Shown in pieces: positions 23,306 through 35,734 of a stretch of 64,000 nt of DNA. The position numbers and the translations under genes were made by a program. Each line of letters starts with the position of its first letter. Positions within the stretch are counted from its first letter, which is position 1. Under the pieces are notes generated by a model. That model had not been told where the DNA came from and made no database searches. It was given only the letters and a program-made list of their open reading frames with translations. The stretch is from Heterohyrax brucei (lineage: Eukaryota; Chordata; Mammalia; Hyracoidea; Procaviidae): positions 53,380,333 to 53,444,332 of the forward strand of contig CM053141.1 in NCBI GenBank assembly GCA_028571685.1, in the 5' to 3' direction.

Positions 23306-25160
23306 ATTGACCAGAAAGTATGCTGTATGGGTTTTATGTTTGTGCATAGGTGCTTTGTGCTTATTATTGTTGATGCTCAAAACATCTCTGCATGTAGTGT
23401 GCTAGCTTACTTATTTTAGATTTGAAAAGTCTTAGAGAAAATGTCTATCTAAGTCAACAGAATTGAGATTTTTCTTAAACTAGGATTTAAATCTAGTTGT
23501 ATGATAAAATAGTAATTTATATTCCAGTGGTTCACTTGCAAAAAAAAAAAAAATCTACATTAAAAGTATTATGAAATACTGAATTTAGGTTTACAGTAAT
23601 GGAGAAATTGCATGGATTAAATAGGGTTAACACAACTGATAAATTGCTGTCAAAATTATGCACATGTAAGAAGTTGAGGTGGCAAAAGATTATGTGGTAG
23701 ATGTATTTACAACAATAACAAAAAGGCAGCTATTAAGGCTACTGTGTATAACCAAACATCACATGGGGTTTGGTTTCTTGGTTTGGAAGTTCATTTGTCA
23801 TAGTTTTATAAAATATTCCAATTAATTGGCTTAATATTGTGTTTAGTGCTTCTGTTGTATCTCTGCGTTTTTTGTGGAGTGCCTGAGGTTGTAAAATTTG
23901 CAACTGGCCATGCAAGCTAGAGCAATTGGTATCCATCTGCCTTGAGCAAGAAGAAAAATGAGTCAGGAATAGGAGGAAGAAATGTGGCTTATTGCCTCCA
24001 TTAACATCTACCCCCTTTGCCATAATGCTAGAGGAACTGAATGGTGCCTGGATACCATTATTAAATATTATGATCAAAGATTCTATAAAAGAATTAAATT
24101 TGAAAGTGAGAAAATGTAAAACATTTCAAATTCTCATGTAATCCAGACTTTCTGGAGTTGTAGAGACTTGATCAACTCATGAATTTATTGCTCTGACATG
24201 ATCATTAAACCTTAAACCAAAAATGTTTCCTGAAATCTTTTTAAAAGAAAACTGTAGTTTAACTTAACTAGTAAAGAATGTCTGCCTTGAGCACTGTGCT
24301 CTTTTAAGGTCTGTCTGTATGAGGTCAAACTGGCAGTAGCAATTTGAAAGATTAGATAGGAACCTTATGGAGCAGTGAGTTTATGTTAATGGAAGAGGAA
24401 CAATTTAAAAAAATGGGTAAGAACAGTTGAAGGATATAATCAATATCACTGAATTTCATATGTTGAAATTGTCGGAGTCACTTTTTGACCATGTAATCTC
24501 AACAGTGAGAGAAGAATATGAAAAAGAAGTATAATGATGCGAAGATTTGGTAGTTCAATTTATAGATTTATGAGAGTAGAAACTCTTAAGGAGAATACCT
24601 TTTAAAGGTTATTTAGCTGAGTCTCTCAATTACACAAATAAGGATATTGAAGTACCATCATTTTTACTGAAGTTTTAAAGAAATAAATTTATCATTGTTT
24701 AAGAAATTAATATCTAACATTACTACAAAGTAATTCTCCTACCTTCCAACGTAGGAGTCTTTTTCTATACAAGTCTCTCTCTTATTTATTCCAGCAATTG
24801 TTCTACTTCTGTATGATCCAGAGTACATAAATAAAATTTAAAAATGTGATTTGAGTCTTGTTCCTGTTTGCTGATAAATTTAAAATGAAAATATATACTG
24901 GAAAAGAAATTTATATTACCATATCTCTATTAAACTTTATATTTCTATGACTAACATAGTGAGGGCAAATTGCTTGCTTTGAAAATGTTATAATAAGAAA
25001 AAGTCAATATAATCCTTAAACTTATTTTGTAAATCAGAACGAGCATTAAGAAGGTATTTCTGCAATTTGATTTTGAATTCTGTCATCAAAATGACATGGA
25101 TGTTCATTGAACCTAAGTTAGAAATTTTGAGACTTTCATTCCAGGGATATATTGTTTTAA
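23306..25160. other. AT-rich mostly unique DNA
   Basis: No gene is recognised. A possible weak minus-strand MIR lies at about 23340-23510 ('aactaggatttaaatctagt' fits the MIR 5' part). A poly(A) run sits at about 23540. A 112-codon minus frame (23739-24077) has no recognisable domain, and about one frame of this length is expected by chance in 64 kb of AT-rich DNA. Confidence 0.45.
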
Positions 25161-26090
25161 TCCATACAGATGGCTGTAGTTTTTGATCTTCATCATTAAA
25201 TGCTTCAAATCTTTTTCACTTTCAACAAGCAAAGTGGTGCTATCTGCATATCATGGGCTCTTAATGAGTCTTTCTCTGATTCTGATGCTGTTTTATTCTT
25301 CATGTAATCTGATTTCTTGGATTATTTGCTCAGCATGCAGACTGAGTAAATATGGTGAAAGGATACAACAACCCTGACACATAGTTTACCTGATATTAAA
25401 CTGTGCAGTATCCCCTTGTTCTGCTCGAATGACTGCCTCTTGGTCTGCATACAGGTTCCTTATGAGAACAAATAAGTGTTCTCGAATTCCCATGCTTGCA
25501 ATGTTATTCATAATTTGTTGTGATCTGCACAGTCAAATGCATTTGCACAGTCAGTAAAACACAGGTAAACATCTTTCTGGTATTCTATGCTTTCAGCCAA
25601 GATCCATCTGATGTCTGCAGTGATATCCCTTGTTCCATGTTCTCTTCTGACTCTGGCTTGAATTTCCATGTTTCCTTGTTGATGTACTGCTGCATCACTT
25701 TTGGATGACCTTCAACATAGTTTGACTTGCCTATGGTATTGATGATATTCTTTAGTAAGTTCTGTATTCTGTTGAATCATCTTTCTTTGGAATAGGCAAG
25801 ACCTATGAATCTCTTTCAGCTGGTTGGCCAAATAGCTGTCATCCAAATTTCTTGCCATAGACAAGTAAACTCTTCAGTATTGCATCTGTTTGTTGAAACA
25901 TCTCAGTTGGTATTCAGTGAATTCCTGGACCCTTGTTTTTCTCCAATGTTTGTACCAATGGTTCTTGATTTTATGCTGTGTCTTGAAATAGATGAATGTA
26001 TACCAGTTTCTTTTGGTACAGTGACTCTGTTTTCCTTCTATATTCTCTTGATGCTTCTTCCTACATCAGGATTAACAATATTCGTGTTTA
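25160..26090 (-). mobile_element. RTE-type LINE fragment
   Basis: Minus-strand RTE sequence covering the RT region. The blocks 'cttcatcattaaatgcttca', 'gattatttgctcagcatgca', 'aagtgttctcgaattcccat' and 'gttgaaacatctcagttggt' match in order the other minus-strand RTE copy at 17.96-19.4 kb. It is heavily mutated, and no intact frame remains. Confidence 0.8.
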
Positions 26091-26905
26091 AAACTATATT
26101 TTCAGTATGATAATTTAGGGAACCAAAATGTATTTAATATGTTTCATTTTGTACTCCTCTTTAATTAGCAACAATATTATTATAGGATAAATAGGATTTT
26201 GACAAGGTTTTTAAAACTATTAAGGAGAAGTAGGTAAAGGAATGATAATATGACTCAGGTTTTCTCTCTCCCCACCCCCAACACTACAACTACAATCCAA
26301 GGCTATTATTAACATGGGAATAATATGAGTAACTCAGAAGAACACTTCTTGCTGATGAAATATTGAAACATAATATTGTTTTTACACAGCTGGCAAATTA
26401 AAATGTAGAAAACAAAAACAACACATTTAACTACAGACACATAAACGTGTACATATGTATGTATGTAAAGAGAAAATGTAGACATCAAATGCGAAGAATG
26501 AGGTAGTCATATCTCAAAATTCTCACTTCATTTTCTTCACTGTTCAAGACATTTTTCTCATTTTGCTTATTTATTTTATTCTCATACACAATCTCCATTA
26601 ACATATGCTTTTTATCCACTAATATGTTTAATAGGCCCTTAGAGATATGTGTGTATGTATAAGTACATATATTCATATGTATGTGTATAAATATCTGTAT
26701 ATGTATGTATAAATGTATCTTTTAAATGTGTTCCACCTCTTTGTTGATGTGGAGATTTTTTAAAAACTAACAGTGCTGTGAAAAAGCTTTCATTTTATTT
26801 CTTTGTACATTTTTCTTAACTTTTGGCTAGAAATACTTGTTTATCAAAAAGAAAAATACAGACAAAAATAATACTAAATATGTGAATGACATAACATATT
26901 CTTGG
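26091..26905. other. AT-rich DNA with ATGT-type microsatellites
   Basis: Impure (ATGT)n/(GTAT)n tracts occur at about 26450-26470 and 26640-26715. No gene or transposon is recognised in the remainder. Confidence 0.55.
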
Positions 26906-26908
26906 GTA

Positions 26909-26942
26909 GCCAAGCCAAGCGTCAAGTCGGATCCGACTCAGA
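26909..26942 (-). repeat. Ultra-short SINE 3' tail fragment
   Basis: The plus strand reads 'gtagccaagccaagcgtcaa' then 'gtcggatccgactca'. This is the reverse complement of a SINE tail ending in (TTGGC)n. Nothing else of the SINE is present. The flanks show no clear target duplication. Confidence 0.6.
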
Positions 26943-27339
26943 ATGTAAAGATGTAAATCCATCAGCTTTGAGGTGAAGATGACTGTAATTGAACAGCTCC
27001 TCTTGAAACAGGAAAGTGGGAATATCCTCCTATGAGAAGAAATGGTTCAAGTTTCTGGGTCTCAAATTGTCCCCAGGCATTGGCTGGGTGGAGGTTGATT
27101 GCCTCATACCATCAGGAAGCACAACTGTCGTATCAGAGCCTATCTTCTCACATACAAGGCTGGAGCAGTTTTCCCCGTAGGCTAGATAAACTACATTTTG
27201 GAGGTCACAATATCTGAAGTAAGTGGTGTCTTATACATTTTCCGTTGTAACTCATGGCTGTTGTTTTTAGCTACAAGTTGATCACGATGTGGACGTTGTG
27301 CAGACATGGACACATCTAGTGGGTTTTCAGGTCTGAGAC
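26943..27339. other. Region of average GC without recognised match
   Basis: A 61-codon plus frame (27032-27217) is present but shows no domain. The composition is less AT-rich than the surroundings. It could be part of an old repeat. Confidence 0.4.
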
Positions 27340-28260
27340 CTTTTAGTTGTCTATTGATCTATCCATCTAATCTATCATCTATTATTATTTTAAGGTAAAT
27401 ATCCCTCTCCCTCCTCCTCTAACCTCGTAACTATCAAAGACTGTTTTCAAACCATTGTTTGACTGCTTATATTGGTCTCACACAATATTCTTCCTTTCGC
27501 AATGGACTAATTTCATTCAGCATGATGTCTTCCAGATTCCTCCATGCTGTTAGATACTTCCCCAGTTAATCATTGTGTAATAGTCCGTTATGTGAACATG
27601 CCATAATTTGTTCATTCATTCATCCCTTGTTCACACCTGTGATGATCACATCTTTTTGTTATTGTGGACAAGGCTGTAACAAATATTGGAGTGCATGTAG
27701 CTATTTTTGTGGTATCTATTCCTTCTCTAGGATATAGTCCAAGAAGTGGGGTTGTTGGATCTTATTTTATTTCTATTTGTAGGTTTTTAAGAAAACACCA
27801 AATTAATTTCCAAAGTAGTTGTAGCATTTCACGTTCCTGCTAGCAGTATGTAAATGTTCCAGTCACTTCACAGCCTCTCCAACATTTATTATTTTGTGTT
27901 TTTTGGACTGATGCAAGCGTTGTTGAGGTGAGATAGTGTCTCGTTGTAGTTTTCATTTTGATTTTTCTAATGGCTAGTGATCATGAGAATTTCCTCATAT
28001 ATCCATTAGCCACCTGAATGTCTTCTTTGGTGTTTCTGTTCATAGGCTTTACCCAATTTTTAATTGTGTTATTTGACTTTTTGTTGTTGAAGTTTTGCAG
28101 TGTATTGTAGATTTTAGAGTTCAGATACTGGTCCATTTATTGTAGCCAAAACCTTTTTCCCAACCTATAATCTTTTTAGCCTTTTGATGAAGTATTTGTG
28201 TAAGCGTAAGGTTTCGATTATTAGGAATTCCCAGTTATGTATTTTCTCTTCTACTGTTTC
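27340..28260 (-). mobile_element. Old L1 fragment, ORF2 3' part and 3' UTR
   Basis: The minus-strand L1 blocks are diagnostic. The reverse complement includes the region that in other L1s encodes the ORF2 C-terminus ('atttcattcagcatgatgtc', 'tccttctctaggatatagtc', 'cacagcctctccaacattta'). It ends where a second L1 3' end begins, so two L1s sit in tandem in the same orientation. Confidence 0.75.
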
Positions 28261-28587
28261 TGCATTGTCACCAATATGGAACGTAGGATGTTTTCTGAAA
28301 AACAATACTACTTAGGCCAATTGACCTAGATGTACACCAAAACCATGGTCCCCAGAACTCTGTCCCTGCTATTCTTAACTAAAATACTGGGTTATATTTA
28401 GAAAACTTTTTAGGTTTTGATGTAGTCTGGTAGTGCCAACCTTCATTTCACACGTGCTGTCACTCCCTTCACCTTACCCAATCCTATGTACAATTTGATC
28501 TATAAATACTCTTCTCCCTCCTTCCCCACCCTGTTGTTGTGCAGGATAATTTTTTTCTGTGCATAAACTTTTTCCTCCATCTTTATA

Positions 28588-31500
28588 ATAGTAATCTCAT
28601 ACAGCATTTGTCATTTTGCAGCTGACCGATTTCACTGAGCATAATGTCTTCCAGGTGACTCCATGTTATGAGATATTTCCTAAAATCATTGCTGTTCTTT
28701 ATCATTGCATTATGTTCTACTGTGTAGATATACTGTAGTTTGTTTATCCATTCACTGATGGGCACCTAGGTTGATTCCATCTTTTTGCTGTTGAGATAGT
28801 GCTGCGATTAAGATTTGTGTGCATATATCAATTCACATGACAGGCCCTACGTCTCTAGGATGTATTCCAAGCAGTAGGATTGCTATATCATAAGAGATTT
28901 CTATTTCTAGTTTTTTAAGAAAGTGCCAAATTGATTTCCAAAGTGGTCGAACAATTTTACATTCCACACTAGCAGTGCAAAAGGCTTCTAGTCTCTCCAC
29001 AACCTCTCTAACATTTATGATTTTGTGTTTTTTGAATTAATGCCAGCCTTCTTGGGGCATGATGATGTCTTATGGTAGTTTTGATTTTGATTTATCCAAT
29101 GGCTAATGATCTTGAGCATTTTCTCATGCATCTGTAACCCACCTGGATGTCTTCATTGGTGAAGTGTCTGTTCATATCCTTTACTTATTTTTTATTGTGT
29201 TATTTATCTTTTTCTTGTTCGAGTTTTGCAGTACCTATCAGATTATGGAGATGAGATGCTAATCAGATCCGTGGTAGCCAATTTTTTTTCCCAGTCTGTA
29301 GATAGCCTTTTTATTCTCTTGGTGAAGTTTTTGGATGAGCATAAGTGATTTTTAGGAGCTTCCATTTGTCTGTTGTTTCTTCTGGAGTTTGTGAATTGTT
29401 AATAATATTTTGCATTCTGTTTATGCTGTATATCAGAGCTCTCAGGCTTGTCCCTTTGTTTTCTTCCATGATCTTTGTTGTTTTAGGTTAAGGTCTTTGA
29501 TCAAGTTTGGGTTAGTTATTGTGTGTATGAAATATGGCTTTTGTTTAAATTTTTGGCAATGGATATCCAGTTATGCCAACACCATTTATTAAAAGACCGG
29601 CTTATCCACAGTTTAAAGAGTTTGGACCTTTGTTGAGTATCAGCTACTCATAGGTGGATGATAATATATCTGTATTCTCAATTCTGTTCCATTGGACTAT
29701 GTATCTGTTTTTGTACCAATACCAGACTGTTTTAACTACCACGGCGTTGTAATAGTTTCCAAAGTCAGGTAATGTCAGGTCTCCCTTTCTTTTTTTTTTA
29801 TTCTTTTTATTCAACAACAATTTACTTGCCCTGGGCTTCTTCCCTTTCCATATGAAGTTGGTGATTTATTTCTCTATATCATTAAAAAATGACATTGGAA
29901 TTTGTATTTGGACTGCACTGTAACTACAGATCACTTTGGGCAGAGTATACATTTTCATGATATTGACTTTTCCTACCCCTGAGCAAAGTAGGTTTCTCCA
30001 CTTATGTAGATAAGTTTTGGTCTCTTGCAGTAGAGTCCTGTAATTGTCTTTGTATAGATCCTTTACATTTCTGCTTAGATTTATTCCTGAGCATTTTATC
30101 TTCTGGGGGCTATCATAAATGATTTGATGTTTTCCTCTTTGATGATCTCTTTGTTGGAAACTGGTGGCATAATGATTAAGTGCTACAGCTCCTAACTGGA
30201 AGGTCAGCAGTTTGAGTCCACCAGGCCTTCCTTGGGAACTCTATGGGACAGTTATACTCTGTCTATAGGGTCATTATGAGTCTGAATCAACTTGACACTG
30301 CTGAATCTTCTGTTAGTTCCAGTAGTTTGAGTATTCCTTAGAGTTTTCTGTGCATAAGATCACATCATCTGTAAATAGAGGTACTTTTACTTTCTCCTTA
30401 CCAATTCAAATGTCCTTTATTATTTTATATTGCCTGATTGCTCTAGCTAGAACCTCTAGCAAAAATGTTGAATAAAGTGGTAATAGTGAGTATCTTGTCT
30501 GGTTCCCATTCTCAAGGGGAATGCTTTTGAACTCTCTTCATTTTGGATGATGATGGCTGTTAACTTTGCATAGATGTGCTTATTAGGTTGAGGAATTTCT
30601 TTTCTATTCCTGTTTTGCTGAGTTTTTGACATGAATGGGTGTTGGACTTTGTCAAATGGCTTTCCTCCATCAATTGATAAAATCAAGTGATGCTTGTCTT
30701 TTGTATTATTAATGTAATTGATTACACAGTTTGTTTTCCTAAAGTTGAACCATACCTGCATCTCTTGTATGAATCCCACATGGTCATGGTAAATTATTAT
30801 TACTTTGTTTGGATATATTGTTGAATTCTATTGGTTCAAATTTTCTCGAGGATTTTTGCATCTAAGTTCATAAGAGATAGTAGTCTCTAATTTTTGTTTT
30901 TTCTACTGTCTTTGGTTTGGGTATCAGGTTTATTCTGGCTTCACAGAATGAACTTGGGAGTACTCCATCATTTTCTATGCTGTGAAATACCTTTAGCAAT
31001 ACCAGTGATAATTCTTCTCTAAAAATTTGATAGAATTCTCCTGTGAAGCCATCTGGAGGACATTTTTTGTTTGAGAATATTTTAATTGCCTTTTTAATCT
31101 TTTGTTTTGTTCCTATTTATTCATTTTCTCTAGGTTTTCAAATTTATTAAAGTACAATTTTTCATAGTATTCTGTTATGAATCTTATGTTTTGGTTGGGT
31201 CTGTTGTGATCTCTCCCATCTCATTTCTTATTCCAGTTGTTTGCTTCCTCCTTTGTTTTTCTTTTGTCAGTTTGACAAATGGTTTATCAGTTTTCAAGTT
31301 GATAAACACCAGCTTTTGGTCTTACTAATTTTTTCAATCACTTTTCTATCCTCTACGTTTAGTTTTACAGTAATTTTTATTGTTTACTTTCTTCTGATGC
31401 CCAAAGCTTTCTTTTTCTGCTCTCTTTCTACTGGTTCAAGTTGTAGTGTTAATTTTTTGATTTGGGTGCTTTTGTCTTTTTGAATGTGTGTATTTATTGA

Positions 31501-32350
31501 GATAAATTGACTTCTGAGTACTGCTTTTGCTGTGTCCCAGAGGTTCTTTTAGGACGTGGTTTCATTCTCCCTTGAATCAAAGAAATTCTTTATTCCGTTC
31601 TTGATTTCTTGTGTATCCCAGTAATATTTGGTCAATGTATTGAGTTTCCAAGTTTCTAAACCGTGTTTTTTCTGTTACTGGTTTCTACTTTTATGGCTTA
31701 GTGGTCTGAAAAGATGCTTTGTAATATTTCAATCCTTTGAATTTTGTTGAGAATTGCTTTTTGACCTACTGCATGGTCAATTCTGGAGAATGTTCTCTGT
31801 GCATTGGAAAAGAAAGTATACTTGACTGCTGTTGGATGGAGTGTTCTGTATATATCTATGAGGTCAAGTTGGTTGACTGTGGCATTTAGACCTTCTGTGT
31901 CTTTACTGAGCTTTTTGTTTTTTTTCCTAGCTATTAGTCCTTCACTGAAGGTGGTATGTTGATGTTTTCTTCTGTTATCGTGGAGCTGTCTATTGCTCTT
32001 TTCAGTGTAGTTCATGTTTGTTTTATGCACTTTGGAGTCCTGTAATTGGATGGGTAGATACGTAATATGGTTATGTCCTCCTGGATCATTGACTAATCAT
32101 TATATAGTGTCCTTCCTTATCTAATATGTTGCATTTTATTTTATTATATATTTTGTAAAATATTGATCTTACAATTCCTGCTCATTTTTGAATGTTCATA
32201 TATTTGCATCCTTTGAGTGTTTGTGTCTTTGAGTCTACGATGTGTATCCTGTAGGCAGCATATAGATGCTTTATTTTTAATCCAATCAGCCACTCTCCAT
32301 CTCTATGTTGGTTTATTTAATCAGTTTATATTCATGTTAGTTATTGATAG
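28588..32350 (-). pseudogene. L1 'B' ORF2 remnant (endonuclease-RT)
   Basis: The endonuclease part is at about 31698-32350, with a 110-codon open piece at 31698-32030 containing TFFSNAQRTFSRIDHAVG. The RT part includes 30456-30779 with FNFRKTNCVINYINNTKDK and HLILSIDGGKPFDKVQ. The C-terminus lies near 28583-28765 (NKLQYIYTVEHNAMIKN). An AfroSINE at 30150-30302 interrupts the RT domain. Numerous stops mean no active enzyme. Confidence 0.8.
30150..30302 (+). repeat. AfroSINE inserted in L1 'B'
   Basis: A complete short-type SINE. The head is 'aatgattaagtgctacagct', with a B-box-like 'cagcagtttgagtccaccag', then 'ctctatgggacagttatact' and the tail 'attatgagtctgaatcaact'. L1 sequence resumes at 'ctgaatcttctgttagttcc'. 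Confidence 0.85.
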
Positions 32351-32744
32351 GTATCAGTTTAGTGCTGTCATTTTAACATGCTTTTTTGTAAACTATAGAC
32401 AATTCCTTTTTTGCCTTTAATTTTCTGTGCTGAATCTTATTCTTTACACTTTTTTTCCCCACATCTTTTTCAATGTTGGTGGCTTTGTATTTACTGAAAT
32501 GTCACGTTTTTCTCATTTTTTATTTCGGGTCATAAGATTGGTCATTTCCTCTGTGGTTACCTTAATACTTACACCTGTTTTTTTCCAAATTTATATAAAC
32601 CCTTCATTTCCTTATATCACTTTGACTTCCTCTCCAAATGAAAGATCTATGACTACATTTTCTTTTAAGTCCCTATTTTTGTTATAAGGTTTACCTAATG
32701 ACATCTCTGTTGCCCTATTTGATTTATTTTTGTGATTCTCTTGT

Positions 32745-32812
32745 CTAGGGTCACCATGAGTTGGATTTGACTCTACAGCATGTGGCTGGCTGGCTTGTTT
32801 ATGTTGCTCTGC
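32745..32812 (+). repeat. SINE 3' tail fragment with TGGC repeat end
   Basis: The stretch 'gggtcaccatgagttggatt' is followed by 'tgactctacagcatg' and 'tggctggctggcttg'. It is a 5'-truncated SINE tail within L1 'B', between ORF1 and ORF2. Confidence 0.6.
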
Positions 32813-32879
32813 AGTTGTTCTGTTTCTAGCCTTGAGTTGTTACCTGATGTTATTGACTTTATAACCAAAGGACTCCCTT

Positions 32880-33900
32880 TAATGTGTCTTATAATTTTGT
32901 TTTGATTTTTGCAAATTTCCTGAATTTCTGTTTATCTGGCAATGTCCTAATTTTGGCATCATATTTGAAGAACAGTTTTTCTGGCTACATAATTTTTGGC
33001 TAGTAATTATTTTCCTTCAAGATTTTGTATATGTCCTCCGACTGCCTTCTTGCCCTCATGGCTTGTGCTAAATAGTCTGAGCTTAGTCTTACTAATTTTC
33101 CCTTGTAAGTTTTATTTATCCCACCACTTTTAAAAGTGTCTCCTTACATTCAGTTTTGGCAAGTTTGATTGTACTATGTCTTGGTGTCTTTCTTTTGAGA
33201 TGTACCTCATGTGGAGTTCAATGAGTGTCTTGGATAGATATCTTCTTATATTCATGATATCACAGAAGTTTTCTGTCAATAAATCTTTGACAATTCTCTC
33301 TGTATTTTCTATTATCTCTTCCTGTTCTGGTACTCCAGTCACTTGGAGATCATTCCTTTTCATAGAATCCCACATAATTCTTATATTTCTTGACTTTAAA
33401 TTCTTTTGTCTGATTTTTACTCAAACATGTCAATGTCATGTGCTTTATCTTCAGTCACACTAATCTGTACTTCCATTGCCTCAATTCTGTTCCTTTGGCT
33501 TTCTATTGAATTGTCTAATTCTGTAATTTTATTATTAATTTTGTGAATTTCTAATTTTTGGTGCTCAATGCATTCTTGTGCTTGTTCAGTTTGTCATTGT
33601 GTTCTGCTACCTTTTGCCTCATCTCCTTCATCATCTTTTTAAGCTTTCTAAATATTAATCTTTTGTATTCTACCTCTGGGAAACCCTAGTAGCATAGTGG
33701 GTTAAGTGCTACATCTGCTAATCAAAAGCCTCCAGGCACTCCTTGAAAGCTCTATGGAGTAGTTCTCCTCTGACCTACAGGGTCACTATGAGTCAAACAC
33801 CACTCAACGTAGTGGTTTTTGGTATTCTACCTCTGATAATTCCAGGAAATTCTTTTCTCTGTGTTTTAGGAGCTTTCTGAAGCCATTCTAGTCTGTCTCT
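32880..33900 (-). pseudogene. L1 'B' ORF1 remnant
   Basis: An 81-codon open piece (33130-33375, minus) reads LQVTGVPEQEE and VQSNLPKLNVRRHF. This is the RNA-recognition part of L1 ORF1, where 'GVPE' is conserved. The N-terminal half is cut by an AfroSINE at 33679-33821. Intact ORF1 is about 340 codons; here it is fragmented. Confidence 0.75.
33679..33821 (+). repeat. AfroSINE with perfect 14-bp target duplication
   Basis: The SINE has the head 'gcatagtgggttaagtgcta' and the tail 'gggtcactatgagtcaaaca'. It is flanked by identical copies of GTATTCTACCTCTG at 33665-33678 and 33822-33835. This fixes both ends and shows target-primed insertion into L1 'B'. Confidence 0.92.
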
Positions 33901-34989
33901 TTAAGTGATTGGATATGGACTGTTGTCTCCCAGCCATCAGTAAGTTGCTAAATTTAGTTACTTCATGTTTGCATACTATGTTCTAACTTCTATTTTTTTT
34001 TTTTTGGTCCTGATATGTACAAATGGGCTGGTCATGTGTGATAGTTTGGTTGCTGGTGCCTTTGAAGATTTAACATTCTGTCACCTGGTGGTTAGAGCTG
34101 TTACTATATGTGCTAACTCAAGATTCTATCACTTTTCTTGTATGGGATCAGCTCAGGAGTACAGGTAGTCAGTCACAAATTGTGTGACTCTGTTGCTACT
34201 GTCCTAGATAGGCAGGGGTGATTGGTGTAGGCACAGGTGTCTTGCTGAAGCCACAGAGCAAGACAGGGCTAACAGCCATCCTTGAGTGTCTGTGAGTATT
34301 AGGTGTCCCCTTATATCTGAATCTAGGTAAGAAATACTTTCTTCCATGACTTTCTGGCTCAGAGGAGTCATCAGATATTTTTTCCTCTTTCCTCTGTTTG
34401 TTAAATTGTTCCCTCTCCAAGTCTTAGAGAATGGTTTAGGGTGGGCTTAAGCAGTCCTAATTCTGACTCTGTCAGTGGCATCGGACTCCAGACCCAGGAG
34501 AAATGTAGAGAAGGGAGGAGGAAACACTAGAAGAGGGGAGAGAGATATAGCCTCAGAGGAAGATTTAAATCTACTAGTGGTAGTTTACCTGTAAAGATTT
34601 AGCTTTTGACTATCTTGTGCTATTCCTCCCTGGTTCCAGAGGCATGAATGGATTCTCTATCTAGTTTTTCCTGCTGGGGAGGATGTCTTCTAACCATCAA
34701 GTTTAGCTCACTGTACTGGCTACACTCATTTCCCAGCAGATTGTCTGGTGACTCCTCTTCTCTGGCAGTTACGTAAAGACGTAATGTAGCCTTTATGTAA
34801 TATTGTAGTCATCCTCCATTTTGTGATCTAGTGTGATCTTCCTTCTTGTATAATATCTATTTTCACATAATGACCTGGTCTTTGTTATCTAACCATGTTG
34901 ACAAGTGAGCAGTGTGCGTACCTCTGTTTGATACCAATCTATACTGAGTTTTCTCAGTTGATCATTTTGCCAGGCTATAGTTTGAAAGC

Positions 34990-35155
34990 AAGGAAGGCTT
35001 GGTGGTACCATGGTTAATTCTTAACTGCTAACCTAAAGGTGGATGGCATAGTCACCACCCATTCTGAGTGAGAAAGATTTGGCAGTCTGCTCCTGTAAAG
35101 ATTACAGCATTGAAAATTCTGTGGATGGCTAAGAGGCACAATCAACTTGAAGGCA
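34990..35155 (+). repeat. AfroSINE copy, long-body type, diverged
   Basis: It contains 'aattcttaactgctaaccta', the long-type body 'ctgctcctgtaaagattaca' and a degraded tail 'caatcaacttgaaggcaatg'. It lies between the end of L1 'B' and mariner copy 2. Confidence 0.65.
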
Positions 35156-35191
35156 ATGAGAAAGTTTAGAAGCTGAATAGAGAATAGAATA

Positions 35192-35732
35192 CCACGAGGT
35201 CTGACATTCTACATTCTACATACTTCATTGCTGAATACCACTACAGTCACCTTTGAAGTACTTCCCTTGGGAAGCTGTGCACTGATGCCAGTGCTTAGCC
35301 CACACTTCATAGCAATTTTGGAATGCGTTCTAGAATGGCCATTGCATACAATGGTATGGTGGCAAGTTCACAAACTTAATTGTACAGTTGTCTGTGAAGG
35401 AGTTTTTAGCCAATAAACAAAAAACTACATTGGAACAGTCTCCCTACTTACCTGATCTGGCCCACAATGACTTTTTTCTTTACCCAAAGATAAAGGAAAT
35501 ATTGAAAGGAAGACATTTTGATGTGATTCAAGACACCAAGGGTAATATGAAGATTGCTCTGATGGCCATTCCAGAAAAAGAGTTCCAAAATTGCTTTGAA
35601 GGGTGGGCCAGGCACTGGCCTGGGTACATAGCTTCCCAAGGGGAGTACTCCAAAGGTGACCATACTGGTATCTGGCAATAGGTATGTACACTTTTTCTAG
35701 AATGAGTTTACAAGCCTAATTATCAGTCCTCA
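35192..35732 (+). mobile_element. Fold-back mariner element, copy 2
   Basis: A roughly 541-bp element flanked by TA (35190-35191 and 35733-35734). The ends read 'cgaggtctgaca' and, on the minus strand, 'tgaggactgataattaggct'. Arms of about 110 bp (about 35238-35335 and 35565-35672) are inverted copies of each other, both derived from the 3' end of the transposase gene. The centre carries the C-terminal transposase piece. The architecture is the same as at 22.4-22.9 kb. Confidence 0.78.
35388..35681 (+). pseudogene. Mariner transposase C-terminal fragment
   Basis: A 97-codon open stretch begins SVKEFLANKQ and continues through SPYLPDLAHNDFFLYPKIKE to the end of the protein. The 'SPDLAPxDxxLFPKLK' box of Tc1/mariner transposases is recognisable, and its Asp (of LAHND) would be the third catalytic acidic residue. 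The first two Asp residues and the DNA-binding N-terminus (more than 200 residues) are absent. The fragment cannot transpose alone and would depend on a full-length enzyme acting on its ends. Confidence 0.75.
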
Positions 35733-35734
35733 TA

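Larger units (their letters stand above)
28285..34770 (-). mobile_element. L1 LINE 'B', near full length, decayed
   Basis: A minus-strand L1 with its 3' UTR at about 28285-28588, ORF2, ORF1 and a 5' UTR to about 34770. Its 5' UTR and ORF1 are close to those of the HAL1-like element at 55.2-57.7 kb (shared 'cctagataggcaggggtgat' versus 'cctagatgggcaggctgatt'). It therefore belongs to a different L1 lineage from copies A and D. Two AfroSINEs and one SINE tail are inserted in it. Confidence 0.8.

Noticed and set aside
23739..24077. 112-codon minus-strand frame in unique DNA as a possible small gene
   Set aside because: About one frame of this length is expected by chance in 64 kb of AT-rich DNA. 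There is no motif, no splice context and no repeat match.
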